NCBI GenBank assembly: GCA_038118725.1
Contig: JAYOIK010000029.1
Location: forward strand, 1 to 53,093
Reading direction: 5' to 3'
DNA length: 53,093 nt
Source of the DNA: JADHLJ01 sp038118725
GTDB lineage: Bacteria > Pseudomonadota > Alphaproteobacteria > Thalassobaculales > Thalassobaculaceae
The first letter of the stretch is position 1. The number at the start of each line of letters is the position of its first letter. Positions 42,178-50,495 of the stretch are shown in pieces. The translations under genes were made by a program, and so were the position numbers. The notes under the pieces were generated by a model. That model saw only the letters and a list, made by a program, of their open reading frames with translations, had not been told where the DNA came from and did no database searches.

Positions 42178-42786
42178 ATGGTGTCCTTTGAGTTCCATTT
42201 CGATTTCGGCAGCCCGAACACCTATATGAGCCACCGGCTTATTCCCGGCATCGAGGAACGGACCGGCCTTAAATGCACCTATGTGCCGGTGCTGTTGGGC
42301 GGCATCTTCAAGATGACCAACAACCGCTCGCCGATGGAACAGTTCGGCGAGATCAAGAACAAGCCGGAATATCTGCAACTCGAAATGCAGCGGTTCATCG
42401 CCAAGCACGGCTTCGACAAGTACAAGCGCAACCCGCATTTCCCGGTGATCACGGTGCAAGTCATCCGCGGCGCCCTGGTGGCCCAGGAGGAAGGCTATTA
42501 CGAGGACTATATCGAGGCGGTCTATGTGGCGATGTGGGAAAATCAGTTGAAGATGGACGATCCCGAGGTGATCCGTGCCACGCTGGACGCGGCGGGCCTC
42601 GACGGCGGCCATATTCTCCAGAGGATCACCGAGCAACCGATCAAGGACAAGCTGATCGCCAATACCCAGGCCAGCGTCGACCGGGGCGCCTTCGGCAGCC
42701 CGACCTTCTTCGTCGGCGACGAGATGTTCTTCGGCAAGGACCGCCTGGTCGAGGTGGAGGAGGAGTTGGCGAGGCAAGCGGGGTGA
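42178..42786 (+). CDS. 2-hydroxychromene-2-carboxylate isomerase-like DsbA-family protein
   Basis: 202 residues, thioredoxin/GST-kappa fold. The start FHFDFGSPNTYMSHRLIP has the Ser used for glutathione in place of DsbA cysteines, and the end has GAFGSPTFFVGDEMFFGKDRL. It probably performs a glutathione-dependent isomerisation, as HCCA isomerase does in naphthalene degradation; no such pathway is seen. I start at 42178 (GGAG 9 nt upstream); ATG 42172 leaves only 3 nt. Divergent from selO, 124 bp apart. Confidence 0.85.
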   Translation: MVSFEFHFDFGSPNTYMSHRLIPGIEERTGLKCTYVPVLLGGIFKMTNNRSPMEQFGEIKNKPEYLQLEMQRFIAKHGFDKYKRNPHFPVITVQVIRGALVAQEEGYYEDYIEAVYVAMWENQLKMDDPEVIRATLDAAGLDGGHILQRITEQPIKDKLIANTQASVDRGAFGSPTFFVGDEMFFGKDRLVEVEEELARQAG

Positions 42787-42833
42787 GATTGGGCCTATCG
42801 CCTCGCGGAATCGCGTCAAACCAATCTCCGTCA

Positions 42834-42973
42834 CCCCGCGCTCGACGCGGGGGCCACGCCTGAGGCTTTGGCCGGTGACGGGTGGAGAAGCACTTTGCCG
42901 AGATCTACATTCGTGATCCGCGATGCGTCAGGCCGAGGGACTTCAGGCTTCGGTCCCGCGTCAGGCGCGGGAC
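42834..42973. repeat. Pair of GC-rich palindromes in an intergenic gap
   Basis: CCCCGCG-CTCGA-CGCGGGG (42834-42852) and GTCCCGCG-TCAGG-CGCGGGAC (42953-42973) are each perfect hairpins with 5-nt loops, about 100 bp apart between convergent genes. Similar short GC palindromes are dispersed in many alphaproteobacterial genomes and could be transcript ends. Confidence 0.6.
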
Positions 42974-42990
42974 GACGGCGAGGGGAGAAG

Positions 42991-43974
42991 CTACCCCGCC
43001 ACCTCGCGCAATCGGTTCAGAACCAGCTCCGTCACCTCGATACGGTCGCGTTCCAGCGCCGCGCGGCGGTCGGCGGCGGAGCGGTCGAAGGGCATGCGGA
43101 CGGGGCCGCCACCGGCGACCGGGCGGGCGGCGCGGACCGACTTCGCGTAGTCGGTGACCTTCTGGCGGTACTCCGCCTCGGGCATCATAAGATCCGGTTT
43201 CATGGTGACCATCAGGTAACCGAAATCCGCCATCTCCGGAACATCGACCGGTGAGCCGGCCAGGATCCCCAGCATCTGCACCACCATGCCGAGCCCGGCC
43301 CCCTTATGGCCGCCCCAGGGGGTGAAGGCGCCGGAGAGGGCGGCGTCGGGATCGGTGGTGGGATCGCCCGCGGCATTGAAGGCCCGGCCTTCGGGAATTT
43401 GCTCGCCGAGACGCCGGGCCAGCATCACCTCGGCATGCATGATCGAGGAGGTGCCGATATCCCAGATCACCGGGTCGCCGGTGCTGGGAAAGCCGAAACA
43501 GATCGGGTTGGTGCCGAAGCGTCCATCGACCGAGCCATGCGGCGCCACCCAGGGTGAGGCATTCGAGGCGATCATCGTCAGCAGGCCTTCCGCCGCCGCC
43601 ATTTCGGCGAAGTACGAGAGCATGCCGGTGTACCAGGTGCCGTCCGCGCCGACCATCGAGATGCCGCTGGTCTTGGCCTTGGCGATGGCGATCTCGGTTG
43701 CGCGGTAGGCGACCACGTAGCCGAGATTGTCGTTGCCCGCGAGCCGCGCCGAGACCGGGGTCTCGTGCAGGGTCTCGACCGGCTTCGCCGCCTTGCCGGT
43801 GCGGCCGATCCGCTCAATGATGCTGACCACCCGGGGTAGACCGCCGTAGTTCAGGCCACGCAATTCGCAGTCGATGATGTGATCGGTGATGATGCGAGAG
43901 TCCTGCGCGTCGTGCCCCAACGCCTTCATGACACTCTCGACCAGATCCCGGGCCTCGGCGACGGTCAGCTGCAT
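42991..43974 (-). CDS. Ldh family (malate/L-lactate dehydrogenase type 2) oxidoreductase
   Basis: 327 residues. Not a Rossmann enzyme: residues GLNYGGLPRVVSII at the N-terminus, SMVGADGTWYTGMLSYF, VAPHGSVDGRFGTNPICFGF and GAFTPWGGHKGAGLGMVVQM follow the Ldh_2/MDH2 family. Members reduce or oxidise ureidoglycolate, delta-pyrroline carboxylates, malate or sulfolactate, so the substrate is open. ATG at 43974 has GGGGGGAA 6 nt upstream. Transcribed alone, with 215 bp of gene-free DNA to the dimethylformamidase-like gene. Confidence 0.87.
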   Translation of the reverse strand: MQLTVAEARDLVESVMKALGHDAQDSRIITDHIIDCELRGLNYGGLPRVVSIIERIGRTGKAAKPVETLHETPVSARLAGNDNLGYVVAYRATEIAIAKAKTSGISMVGADGTWYTGMLSYFAEMAAAEGLLTMIASNASPWVAPHGSVDGRFGTNPICFGFPSTGDPVIWDIGTSSIMHAEVMLARRLGEQIPEGRAFNAAGDPTTDPDAALSGAFTPWGGHKGAGLGMVVQMLGILAGSPVDVPEMADFGYLMVTMKPDLMMPEAEYRQKVTDYAKSVRAARPVAGGGPVRMPFDRSAADRRAALERDRIEVTELVLNRLREVAG

Positions 43975-44189
43975 GTTCTTCCCCCCATGGATCCCTTTGC
44001 CGCTAAGCACGACGGGGATCACTTCCACTGTTTCAAGGGCGAGGTTGGGGGGATTTGGCTCGGTCGGCAAGATACAAGAGCGGTTTTGCCAGCCAATTGG
44101 AGGCAAGGATCACGGGACTGAAGGAGAGGGTGCCTTTGGTGGTGGGCGTGGGTTAGGCGCTGGGCGATACGATCGGCGATGGATCCACT

Positions 44190-46469
44190 CTAGGTCTCCT
44201 TGAATCGTCGCAGGACATTGTCAACCATCCGCGAGATGCTGTTCTTGTAGTCCTGATGCGATAGGCTTCCGCAGAAGGTGATGGAGCCGACGGAAAACAC
44301 GGCGCCGCCATTGGCGGTATCGAAATAGGTGATATCGGCGCGGATCAGTTTGTCATGCGGTACGCCGGTGACCGTGTTGCGCTGGGAAAGCTGGTCCTCC
44401 AGCACCGCGATGAAGCTCGGCTGATGGCTCTCGGAGGAGGCGATCACCACCGCGTTCTCCGGCGTGCCGAGCCGGATGTCGGCGCGGTCGAGCTCGAACC
44501 CCGCCGCGCCGCCGCCGGACAGTCCAAAATTGCCGAGGACCTCCTCGTTGATGCCCTCGAGAATCCAGGCGGCGCGGGGATCATCCCCGCCCTCGGATCG
44601 CCGGTAGTGGGAGCCCTCGAACGCGCCCTGCGAGGAGAAGCCGACGCCGGCGAGCTGTTGGGGCGGCCGGCCATTGCGGCGCCAAAGCCCGCCATACTGG
44701 CCGTCAAAGGCGTTGTAGTACTCGCCCGGCTCGGCGGCCCAGGCACGGATGCCGCCCTCGGCCCGGCGAATTTCGAGCGCGCCCGGCCAATCCTCGCTGC
44801 GCGCCACCCGCCAGTAAAAGCCATTGCCGCCCATATACATCAGCCTGCCGCCACGCTCATGCGCGTATTCGGTGAGCGCGTCCAGGGTGCCCTTGGTGTG
44901 ATACTCGGGATGCGAGCCGGTCAGCACGACCTTATAGGGCGCGATCAGCTCGACGCCCTCGTCATCCAGATCCTCGTCGGTGATCACGTCGACATCGTGG
45001 CCCATGGCGTCGAGCCAGTCGATCAGATGGGTGTCGGCGGGAAAGTGCCTCAAGCCCGATCCATACGGATCGTCGAAGGTCAGGAAGTTGTGCCGCATGG
45101 TCATGATCGGGCGTAGCCGCGTCGAATACCCGACGCCGCTGCCATCGGTGTGCAGATTGTAGGTCGAATGCGCGTAGTCCGAGTGATCGTCGGGCAGGTA
45201 TTGCGCCGCGCCCCAGCGCTTGCCCTTCTCACGGAACTTGTGGTCACTGACGTTTCGCTGGTGATTGGCGTAGATCTGATAGGTGAAGGTCGAGGCGAGA
45301 AACACCACGTCGCTGGTCGGCTTGCCTTTCCTGGGCCGGATATAGAAGGGGATCACGTCCTCCGCGTGCCGGCACCTGATCCGGCAGCCATAGACGCCGC
45401 TCGGCATGTCCTCTGGGATATCGAAAACGAAGTCATCCTCCCAGCCGCAATCGGCCAGGTCGTCCTCATGGAAATGAATCGCCCGGTACTGTTCCGGCGC
45501 GTGGCGGAACGACATTTCGGTGCCGTCCCAGTTCGAGCCGGTTACCGCGCGGGCCGGCAGATTGACCAGCCGGGCGGCGGGGGCCGCTGGATCAGCCGTT
45601 CCAGGATTGAAGTTGACCGGGGGCGGGCTGGTCATGTTCAGGTTTTGGGTGAGTTCTTCTGGCCGGCTCCCACTGTAGTGCACGCGCACGCCAGAGAAAT
45701 CGCGCCCAAAATCCAGGCCGAGCACGGTGCTGTCCGGCAATTTGCCGGGGGGAAGGGCGCGCAGGACCTCGTGATCCGCGGTTGCGGCGATGAAAGGGTC
45801 CTCGATCTTACCGTTGAAGTGACGGTGGAGCACGCGGCCGGATCGCGCGGCGACCAGGACCGGCTCGGGAGTATCCGGGGCCGCCGTGCTTTTGAGCGCG
45901 ATAGTCGCGGTCCCATCGTCATCCACGCCATGCTCGGCCTTAAGCGGTTCCTGACTGACGGTGATCGTACCCGTGGACGGATCATGGCTGGCACGGACGC
46001 GGTACCATTGATGGCGCCGAATCCGCTTGCCCACGGCGACGCGTGTCTCGCCGCCAGCGCCGTCACCGACCGCGAAGGATGCCCCGTCCGGCCCGATTTC
46101 CAGCGCGAAACCGGCGCCTGCCGTCGGGTCCCCTTTCGAGATCACCGCTTGGGGGCCCTTGTCCGGCAAGGTCGGCCAGATCGTTGCCGCGACCGAGAAA
46201 CCGTTTAGCCCATGCAGTCCGGGCATGTCGTCGACAACGACATAAGAGCCGAGATGGGTGGGCTGAAACCGCGAGGGATAGCGTCCCTCGATGTCCGTCT
46301 TCACCGGGCGCAGTTTTACGCCCGGTCCGTCGGGATTGGGATCGCCGTGAATGATTCGCACCACATCCACGTCATACGCCTCCTCGAAGGTCGAGGAGAT
46401 CTTGAAGGCGATCCGCCCGCCCGGCGCGGCGGAGAAGCGATCGGTGTATCCGGTAAGTGGTGGCGGCAT
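44190..46469 (-). CDS. N,N-dimethylformamidase large (beta) subunit homologue
   Basis: 759 residues, close to the roughly 760 of characterised DMFase large subunits. After an N-terminal beta domain, residues 85-190 look LamG-like (GLNGFSVAATIWP, HQWYRVRASHD). The core from about 375 has YQIYANHQ, DYAHSTYNLHTDGSG and TGSHPEYHTKG; His520 and Glu522 fit the iron-binding HxE recalled from DMFase, with nearby Tyr432/Tyr437 possible third ligands. DMFase hydrolyses DMF to formate and dimethylamine with a roughly 130-residue small subunit; none adjoins this gene, so an amide substrate other than DMF is likely. Confidence 0.8.
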   Translation of the reverse strand: MPPPLTGYTDRFSAAPGGRIAFKISSTFEEAYDVDVVRIIHGDPNPDGPGVKLRPVKTDIEGRYPSRFQPTHLGSYVVVDDMPGLHGLNGFSVAATIWPTLPDKGPQAVISKGDPTAGAGFALEIGPDGASFAVGDGAGGETRVAVGKRIRRHQWYRVRASHDPSTGTITVSQEPLKAEHGVDDDGTATIALKSTAAPDTPEPVLVAARSGRVLHRHFNGKIEDPFIAATADHEVLRALPPGKLPDSTVLGLDFGRDFSGVRVHYSGSRPEELTQNLNMTSPPPVNFNPGTADPAAPAARLVNLPARAVTGSNWDGTEMSFRHAPEQYRAIHFHEDDLADCGWEDDFVFDIPEDMPSGVYGCRIRCRHAEDVIPFYIRPRKGKPTSDVVFLASTFTYQIYANHQRNVSDHKFREKGKRWGAAQYLPDDHSDYAHSTYNLHTDGSGVGYSTRLRPIMTMRHNFLTFDDPYGSGLRHFPADTHLIDWLDAMGHDVDVITDEDLDDEGVELIAPYKVVLTGSHPEYHTKGTLDALTEYAHERGGRLMYMGGNGFYWRVARSEDWPGALEIRRAEGGIRAWAAEPGEYYNAFDGQYGGLWRRNGRPPQQLAGVGFSSQGAFEGSHYRRSEGGDDPRAAWILEGINEEVLGNFGLSGGGAAGFELDRADIRLGTPENAVVIASSESHQPSFIAVLEDQLSQRNTVTGVPHDKLIRADITYFDTANGGAVFSVGSITFCGSLSHQDYKNSISRMVDNVLRRFKET

Positions 46470-46586
46470 GGCTTGATGTCCCGTTCTACTTCACACCCGT
46501 GATAATGGCTCATCGCGTGTCTGTTTTCTCCCCGGCCCTCCATCCTCGCGCTAGGCTTCGAGGAACGCATAGAGGGAGGCGAGCGC

Positions 46587-47855
46587 ATGTCACTATCCAG
46601 CGTTTCCGATCACGACGCCAGTACCGGCAAGTTCCTGCGCGGCAAATACGCGATTTGCGGGGTCGGCGAGACCTCCTATCGGCGGGGCTCGGAAGAGTCG
46701 ACCCGCTCGCTCGCGACCTGGGCGATCTCCAACGCCATGAAGGACGCGGGCATGACCGCCGGCGATATAGACGGGATGTTCAGCTATTCCGGCAATGACT
46801 CGACCTTCTCGCCTTTTATCGCGGGAGACCTCGGGATCCGGCTTAACTTCTACATGGACGTGCATGGCGGCGGCTCGTCGATCGAGGCGTTGATCGGCAT
46901 GGCCATGGGCGTGATCGAAGCCGGGATGTGCAAGACGGTGGCGATCTTCCGGGCGATGAACGGCTACTCGGCGGTGCGCATCGGCGGCACCGGCGCCCGC
47001 TCCGCGGTGCCGATCGTCGGCGATCAGATCCACGGACGCGCCTATGGCTGGCAAAGCGCCGGACAGATGTTCGCGCCGACCTTCCTGCGGCATATGTACG
47101 ATTACGGCACCACGCCGGAGCAGGTAGCGGCGGTGAAAGTCGCGCATTCCAAGCATGCCTCGAACAATCCCAAGGCCTATTACAAGAAGCGCTACACGGT
47201 CGAGGACGTGGTCAATTCCCGCATCATCTGCAAACCGTTGCATCTGCTGGATTGCTGTGTCGAGACCGATAACGCGACTTGCATCATCGTGACGCGTGTC
47301 GAGCGCGCCCGGGATTGTCCGAACCCGCCGGCGGTGATCCAGTCTGTCGTCGGACGCTGTTGCAAGCCGCGCGCGGACATGCATTACCAGCACGGACCGA
47401 TCTCGACGGTCGCTGGGCATTACGCCAGGGAGATCCTGTGGCCGAATGCTGGCTTGGGGCCGGAGGATGTGGATGTTACCGGCTCCTACGACGCGTTTAC
47501 CTTCACCACCATGCTTCAGCTCGAGGATTACGGCTTCTGCAAGAAGGGCGAGGGCGGCCAATACGTCTCGGACGGCACGATCGAGCTTGGCGGCGGACGC
47601 CCGAACAACACCTCCGGCGGCCATCTCTGCGAGGGCTATACCCACGGCATGAACATGGTGATCGAAAACACCCGCCAGCTGCGCGGCGAGGTGGATGACA
47701 GCTGTCCGATCGGCCCCGACGGCAAGCGCCAACACACTCACGATTATGCCGAGGGCGATTGTAGACAGGTCAAGGACGTGGAGGTCACCGCCAATCTCGG
47801 CTGGGCGATGCCGGGCACCGGTTCGGCGCTCGTGATGGCCAAGGACCATCGGTAG
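46587..47855 (+). CDS. Thiolase-like protein without catalytic Cys (Ltp/retro-aldolase type)
   Basis: 422 residues, thiolase fold (SCP-x/lipid-transfer branch). The nucleophile Cys position reads GGGSSIEAL, so there is no acyl-transfer cysteine. The normal GHPxG motif reads EGYTHG, with Tyr351; another Tyr lies in SYDAFTF (Tyr301). In Ltp2-type aldolases, from memory, two active-site Tyr 50 residues apart replace thiolase Cys/His. With the next gene (DUF35), this suggests a retro-aldolase on a CoA thioester. Strong site GGGAGG before ATG. Divergent from the DMFase-like gene. Confidence 0.82.
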   Translation: MSLSSVSDHDASTGKFLRGKYAICGVGETSYRRGSEESTRSLATWAISNAMKDAGMTAGDIDGMFSYSGNDSTFSPFIAGDLGIRLNFYMDVHGGGSSIEALIGMAMGVIEAGMCKTVAIFRAMNGYSAVRIGGTGARSAVPIVGDQIHGRAYGWQSAGQMFAPTFLRHMYDYGTTPEQVAAVKVAHSKHASNNPKAYYKKRYTVEDVVNSRIICKPLHLLDCCVETDNATCIIVTRVERARDCPNPPAVIQSVVGRCCKPRADMHYQHGPISTVAGHYAREILWPNAGLGPEDVDVTGSYDAFTFTTMLQLEDYGFCKKGEGGQYVSDGTIELGGGRPNNTSGGHLCEGYTHGMNMVIENTRQLRGEVDDSCPIGPDGKRQHTHDYAEGDCRQVKDVEVTANLGWAMPGTGSALVMAKDHR

Positions 47856-47867
47856 GGGAGAGAGAAC

Positions 47868-48389
47868 ATGCCAATTCAAGGCGACTATATGGGGATGACC
47901 CTTACCATCGAGGATCTCGACGGCGAGAACCGGGAGTTCTTCCGGCATTGCGCGAACCGTGACTTCCGGCTTCAGCGCGGCAAGCAAAGCGGCCTGTTGC
48001 GGTATCCGCCGACCACGGCGTGTCCTTGGACCTCGGATCGCGAGAGCGAATGGGTCGCGGTGGAGGGCAGGGGGACCGTGCATTCCTACGCCGAAGTGCA
48101 TCACCCAATTCAGCCGGCGTTCCGCGACAAGGTCCCCTATATGATCATTCTAGCCGACCTGTATACCCAGAAGGGGGAGCCTTCGGAGCACGAGGCGTTG
48201 CGCGTCGCTGGCAACCTGATGACGCCGGACGGCAAGTTCGCGCCGCCGGAGATGATCAAGCGGGTCGGTATCGGAACCCGGGTGAAGATGGTCTTCGTCG
48301 ATGTCACCGACGAGTTCGCCGTGCCCCACTGGACGATCGACGAGGACGCCGAGCAACCGGAAAACCCCTGGCGCTATCCCCAGGAATAG
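47868..48389 (+). CDS. DUF35 OB-fold partner protein of the thiolase-like protein
   Basis: 173 residues. The centre WVAVEGRGTVHSYAEVHHP and IILADLYTQKGEP match the OB-fold of DUF35 proteins. The preceding zinc ribbon is degenerate: where four Cys are usual, only Cys28 and Cys52 remain (TTACPWTSD). DUF35 domains bind acyl-CoA and form complexes with thiolase-like aldolases (for example ChsH2 with Ltp2). Starts 12 nt after the upstream gene with GGGGAG 9 nt before ATG, so the two are one operon. Confidence 0.85.
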   Translation: MPIQGDYMGMTLTIEDLDGENREFFRHCANRDFRLQRGKQSGLLRYPPTTACPWTSDRESEWVAVEGRGTVHSYAEVHHPIQPAFRDKVPYMIILADLYTQKGEPSEHEALRVAGNLMTPDGKFAPPEMIKRVGIGTRVKMVFVDVTDEFAVPHWTIDEDAEQPENPWRYPQE

Positions 48390-48455
48390 GCCTTGAAGAC
48401 TGGGAGAGGCGAGAAGGCCGAGGCGGTCCACAAGGCGCCGAAGCCGAAATCGCGC

Positions 48456-48968
48456 TCAGGCGGCCGCTTTGTCGATACTGGTCGTGCGATCATCGAGAAC
48501 CGCCAGCCGAACCGCCGAGGCCCGCGAGGTTGCGCCAGGAACGTTGGTCGCGACCCATTCCACGGTTTCATCCAGGGATGACTGGTCCCGTCGGGCGATT
48601 TCGGTCAAGCCGTCCCAGAAGAACTGCTCCAGAAACACCGTGATCCGACGTTTCTTATAGCTGAGGTTCATCCGAATCCGGGATACCTGTTGGTGGAAAT
48701 CCTCCGCCGACGGCATCTCGCCGTTGCATGCGATCGCCAGATACACCCTGACCGCGCTCGTCAGGCTTACACCGCTACCCTCGGCCAGCCGAGCGGCCTC
48801 GCTCACGACGATATTCGGATGCGTGTTCCGCCTCTGGGCGATTTCGCGCAATGCCTCCCAATAAGCCTGTTCAAGCCGCATGCTGGTCCTGCGTCCAAAA
48901 ACCTCCACGTTTCCAATTGTACGGTCGCCACAATCGGCGGCGCTGGATTCAGCGATCCTGGATTTCAT
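48456..48968 (-). CDS. Protein with two tandem ribbon-helix-helix repeats
   Basis: 170 residues. Two copies of an RHH_4-like unit: about 27-79 (RRTSMRLEQAYWEALREIA, ending LTSAVRVYLAI) and 107-159 (RRITVFLEQFFWDGLTEIA, ending SRASAVRLAVL). Alignment by eye shares LEQ..W..L.EIA.R and the AVR-L end. Single RHH_4 proteins are usual; the fused pair may fold as one pseudo-dimer and bind DNA, but no target or operator is visible. ATG at 48968 follows AGGAACCCATTG. Convergent with the DUF35 gene. Confidence 0.7.
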   Translation of the reverse strand: MKSRIAESSAADCGDRTIGNVEVFGRRTSMRLEQAYWEALREIAQRRNTHPNIVVSEAARLAEGSGVSLTSAVRVYLAIACNGEMPSAEDFHQQVSRIRMNLSYKKRRITVFLEQFFWDGLTEIARRDQSSLDETVEWVATNVPGATSRASAVRLAVLDDRTTSIDKAAA

Positions 48969-49472
48969 CAATGGGTTCCTTGGTGTTTCGTCGAGACGGT
49001 TTGTCCCTGACGACTAAGGTCGGTACCTTGCTGCGGCGCTGGTTTATGCGGGGCGCGCTACAACCGCAACCACAATCTAGTGGTCTGCGACATTTCTGTA
49101 CTGAAAAGGCGTAATCATGGATGTCACGGATGCCGGTTTGAGCCTGGTCGACACGACCAAGTTCCGCAACTGGGCCGCGGGGTGGAGATGGACGATCGGG
49201 ATTGGTTTCGCGCAATCGTTGTCCAGGATTTCGCGGGTTTCCTTGGCTCGTGACGAGCGCCGAGGCATCGCGCGATTGGGCCTGTGACGGTTCCGCCAAT
49301 ATCGCGGAAGTTGGAGTATTTCTTGACCCATGAATGTCGAATTTCATGAGTTTCGGGTTTGTTCGCGCTCCTTGCGCCGTGTAGCCTGCTTTTATAACAG
49401 GGCTGGGGCGATCCTGCCGGGTTTGGTCGCCGCGCCGAAGATGCATTTGGGGATCGGATTGTCCTTAAAGCC
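48969..49472. other. Gene-free intergenic region
   Basis: About 500 bp between the divergent RHH and DUF6065 genes. Short open frames occur on both strands but none has convincing composition, ribosome site or recognisable motif; the clearest (about 56 codons from 49117, plus strand) is not family-like. No tRNA, repeat array or clear terminator seen. Confidence 0.4.
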
Positions 49473-50243
49473 ATGAAACTGATCTGCTACCCCACCGGGG
49501 CGACGCCGCCGAACATCAGACCGGCCCCGCCCACGCGTTCCTGGATGGACAACACGCAGCAGGCCTTCGCGTATCGCTGCCTGCCTCTAAACATCGCCAA
49601 CGCGCACGGCTGGGAGATCCTGTCACCGGCCGGGTTTTCCGCCGAATGGGATGGCTCGGAGGGGCTGGATAGCGTCAAGGTAACGGGAGATGACGGCGCA
49701 TCGAACCTGCCGATCAGCCATTTCGGGCATGGGATTTTGACCTTCCACACCAACGCGCTCTTCAAGACCGAGCCCGGATACGCGCTTTTCGTGGGCGGTT
49801 CGACCAACAGCATGAAGGATGGACTACAACCGCTTTGCGGGATCATCGAAACCGAATGGGCACCATATACGTTCACCATGAACTGGAAATTCACCCGACC
49901 AGGTCATTCGGTCCGGTTTGAACGCGACGAACCATTTTGCATGTTTTATCCGATACAACGCGAGGTCGTTGCCTTGACCGAGCCGGAGATCCGGGACCTC
50001 GAGACGGATCCGGAGCTGCAAGCGCCATATGCCGAATGGATGGATAGTCGCGAAACCTTCCTTGAGAACTTGAAACTGTCCGAACCATCGGCGGTCTCCA
50101 TGAAATGGCAAAAGAACTACTATCGAGGACTGATGCCTGACGGCTCCTCGGGCGCGGAGGGTCATGTCACGAAACTGCAGCCACGGCGGTTCGCGGACCG
50201 TAGATTGACCGAAAATTCAATTGATCTAGAGAACGACGAATAA
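49473..50243 (+). CDS. DUF6065-like protein
   Basis: 256 residues, cytosolic, no membrane or signal segments. SWMDNTQQAFAYRCLPLNIA, NAHGWEILSPAGFSAEWDG and HGILTFHTNALFKTEPGY are, by memory, the DUF6065 pattern, a family of unknown function that turns up beside secondary-metabolite and surface-polymer genes. The C-terminal 60 residues are charged and probably flexible. Start ATG at 49473 has only weak ribosome-site support. Followed by about 250 bp of AT-rich DNA. Confidence 0.7.
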   Translation: MKLICYPTGATPPNIRPAPPTRSWMDNTQQAFAYRCLPLNIANAHGWEILSPAGFSAEWDGSEGLDSVKVTGDDGASNLPISHFGHGILTFHTNALFKTEPGYALFVGGSTNSMKDGLQPLCGIIETEWAPYTFTMNWKFTRPGHSVRFERDEPFCMFYPIQREVVALTEPEIRDLETDPELQAPYAEWMDSRETFLENLKLSEPSAVSMKWQKNYYRGLMPDGSSGAEGHVTKLQPRRFADRRLTENSIDLENDE

Positions 50244-50495
50244 CATCAACCTCGCTATCGTCGGGTTTTATAAAGATTAGAGGGCATGATCTGTCGAGAA
50301 ATGGCGAATCGCGAATCACTTACCAATTTGAATGCCATTGCATGCGCAAGCGCGACCGAGACGAAAAATTTTATATATATGAAACAATATCTTATATAGA
50401 TAACATAAACAATAACTAGAAATATTCCTTGAAGCTGGTTACTCTAGCGGTAAATTTGAAACCACAGTTTCCGCGAAACCAGCGAGGGTTGTCCG
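50244..50495. other. AT-rich leader before the Sel1/SPOR gene
   Basis: About 250 bp, markedly AT-rich between 50355 and 50420 (ATTTTATATATATGAAAC and similar), with no gene. Probably a promoter or curvature region for the downstream gene; no clear -35/-10 pair could be fixed. Confidence 0.45.

Noticed and set aside
45150..46208. Plus-strand open frame opposite the dimethylformamidase-like gene
   Set aside because: Antisense shadow; the minus-strand protein has full-length homology-type motifs.
46593..48104. Long minus-strand open frame opposite the thiolase-like and DUF35 genes
   Set aside because: Antisense shadow of two genes with strong motifs; composition is Arg/His/Ala-rich with no family pattern.
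49124..49474. Several short frames between the RHH and DUF6065 genes
   Set aside because: Composition is Arg/Ser/Pro-rich as in shadows, with no ribosome sites or motifs.
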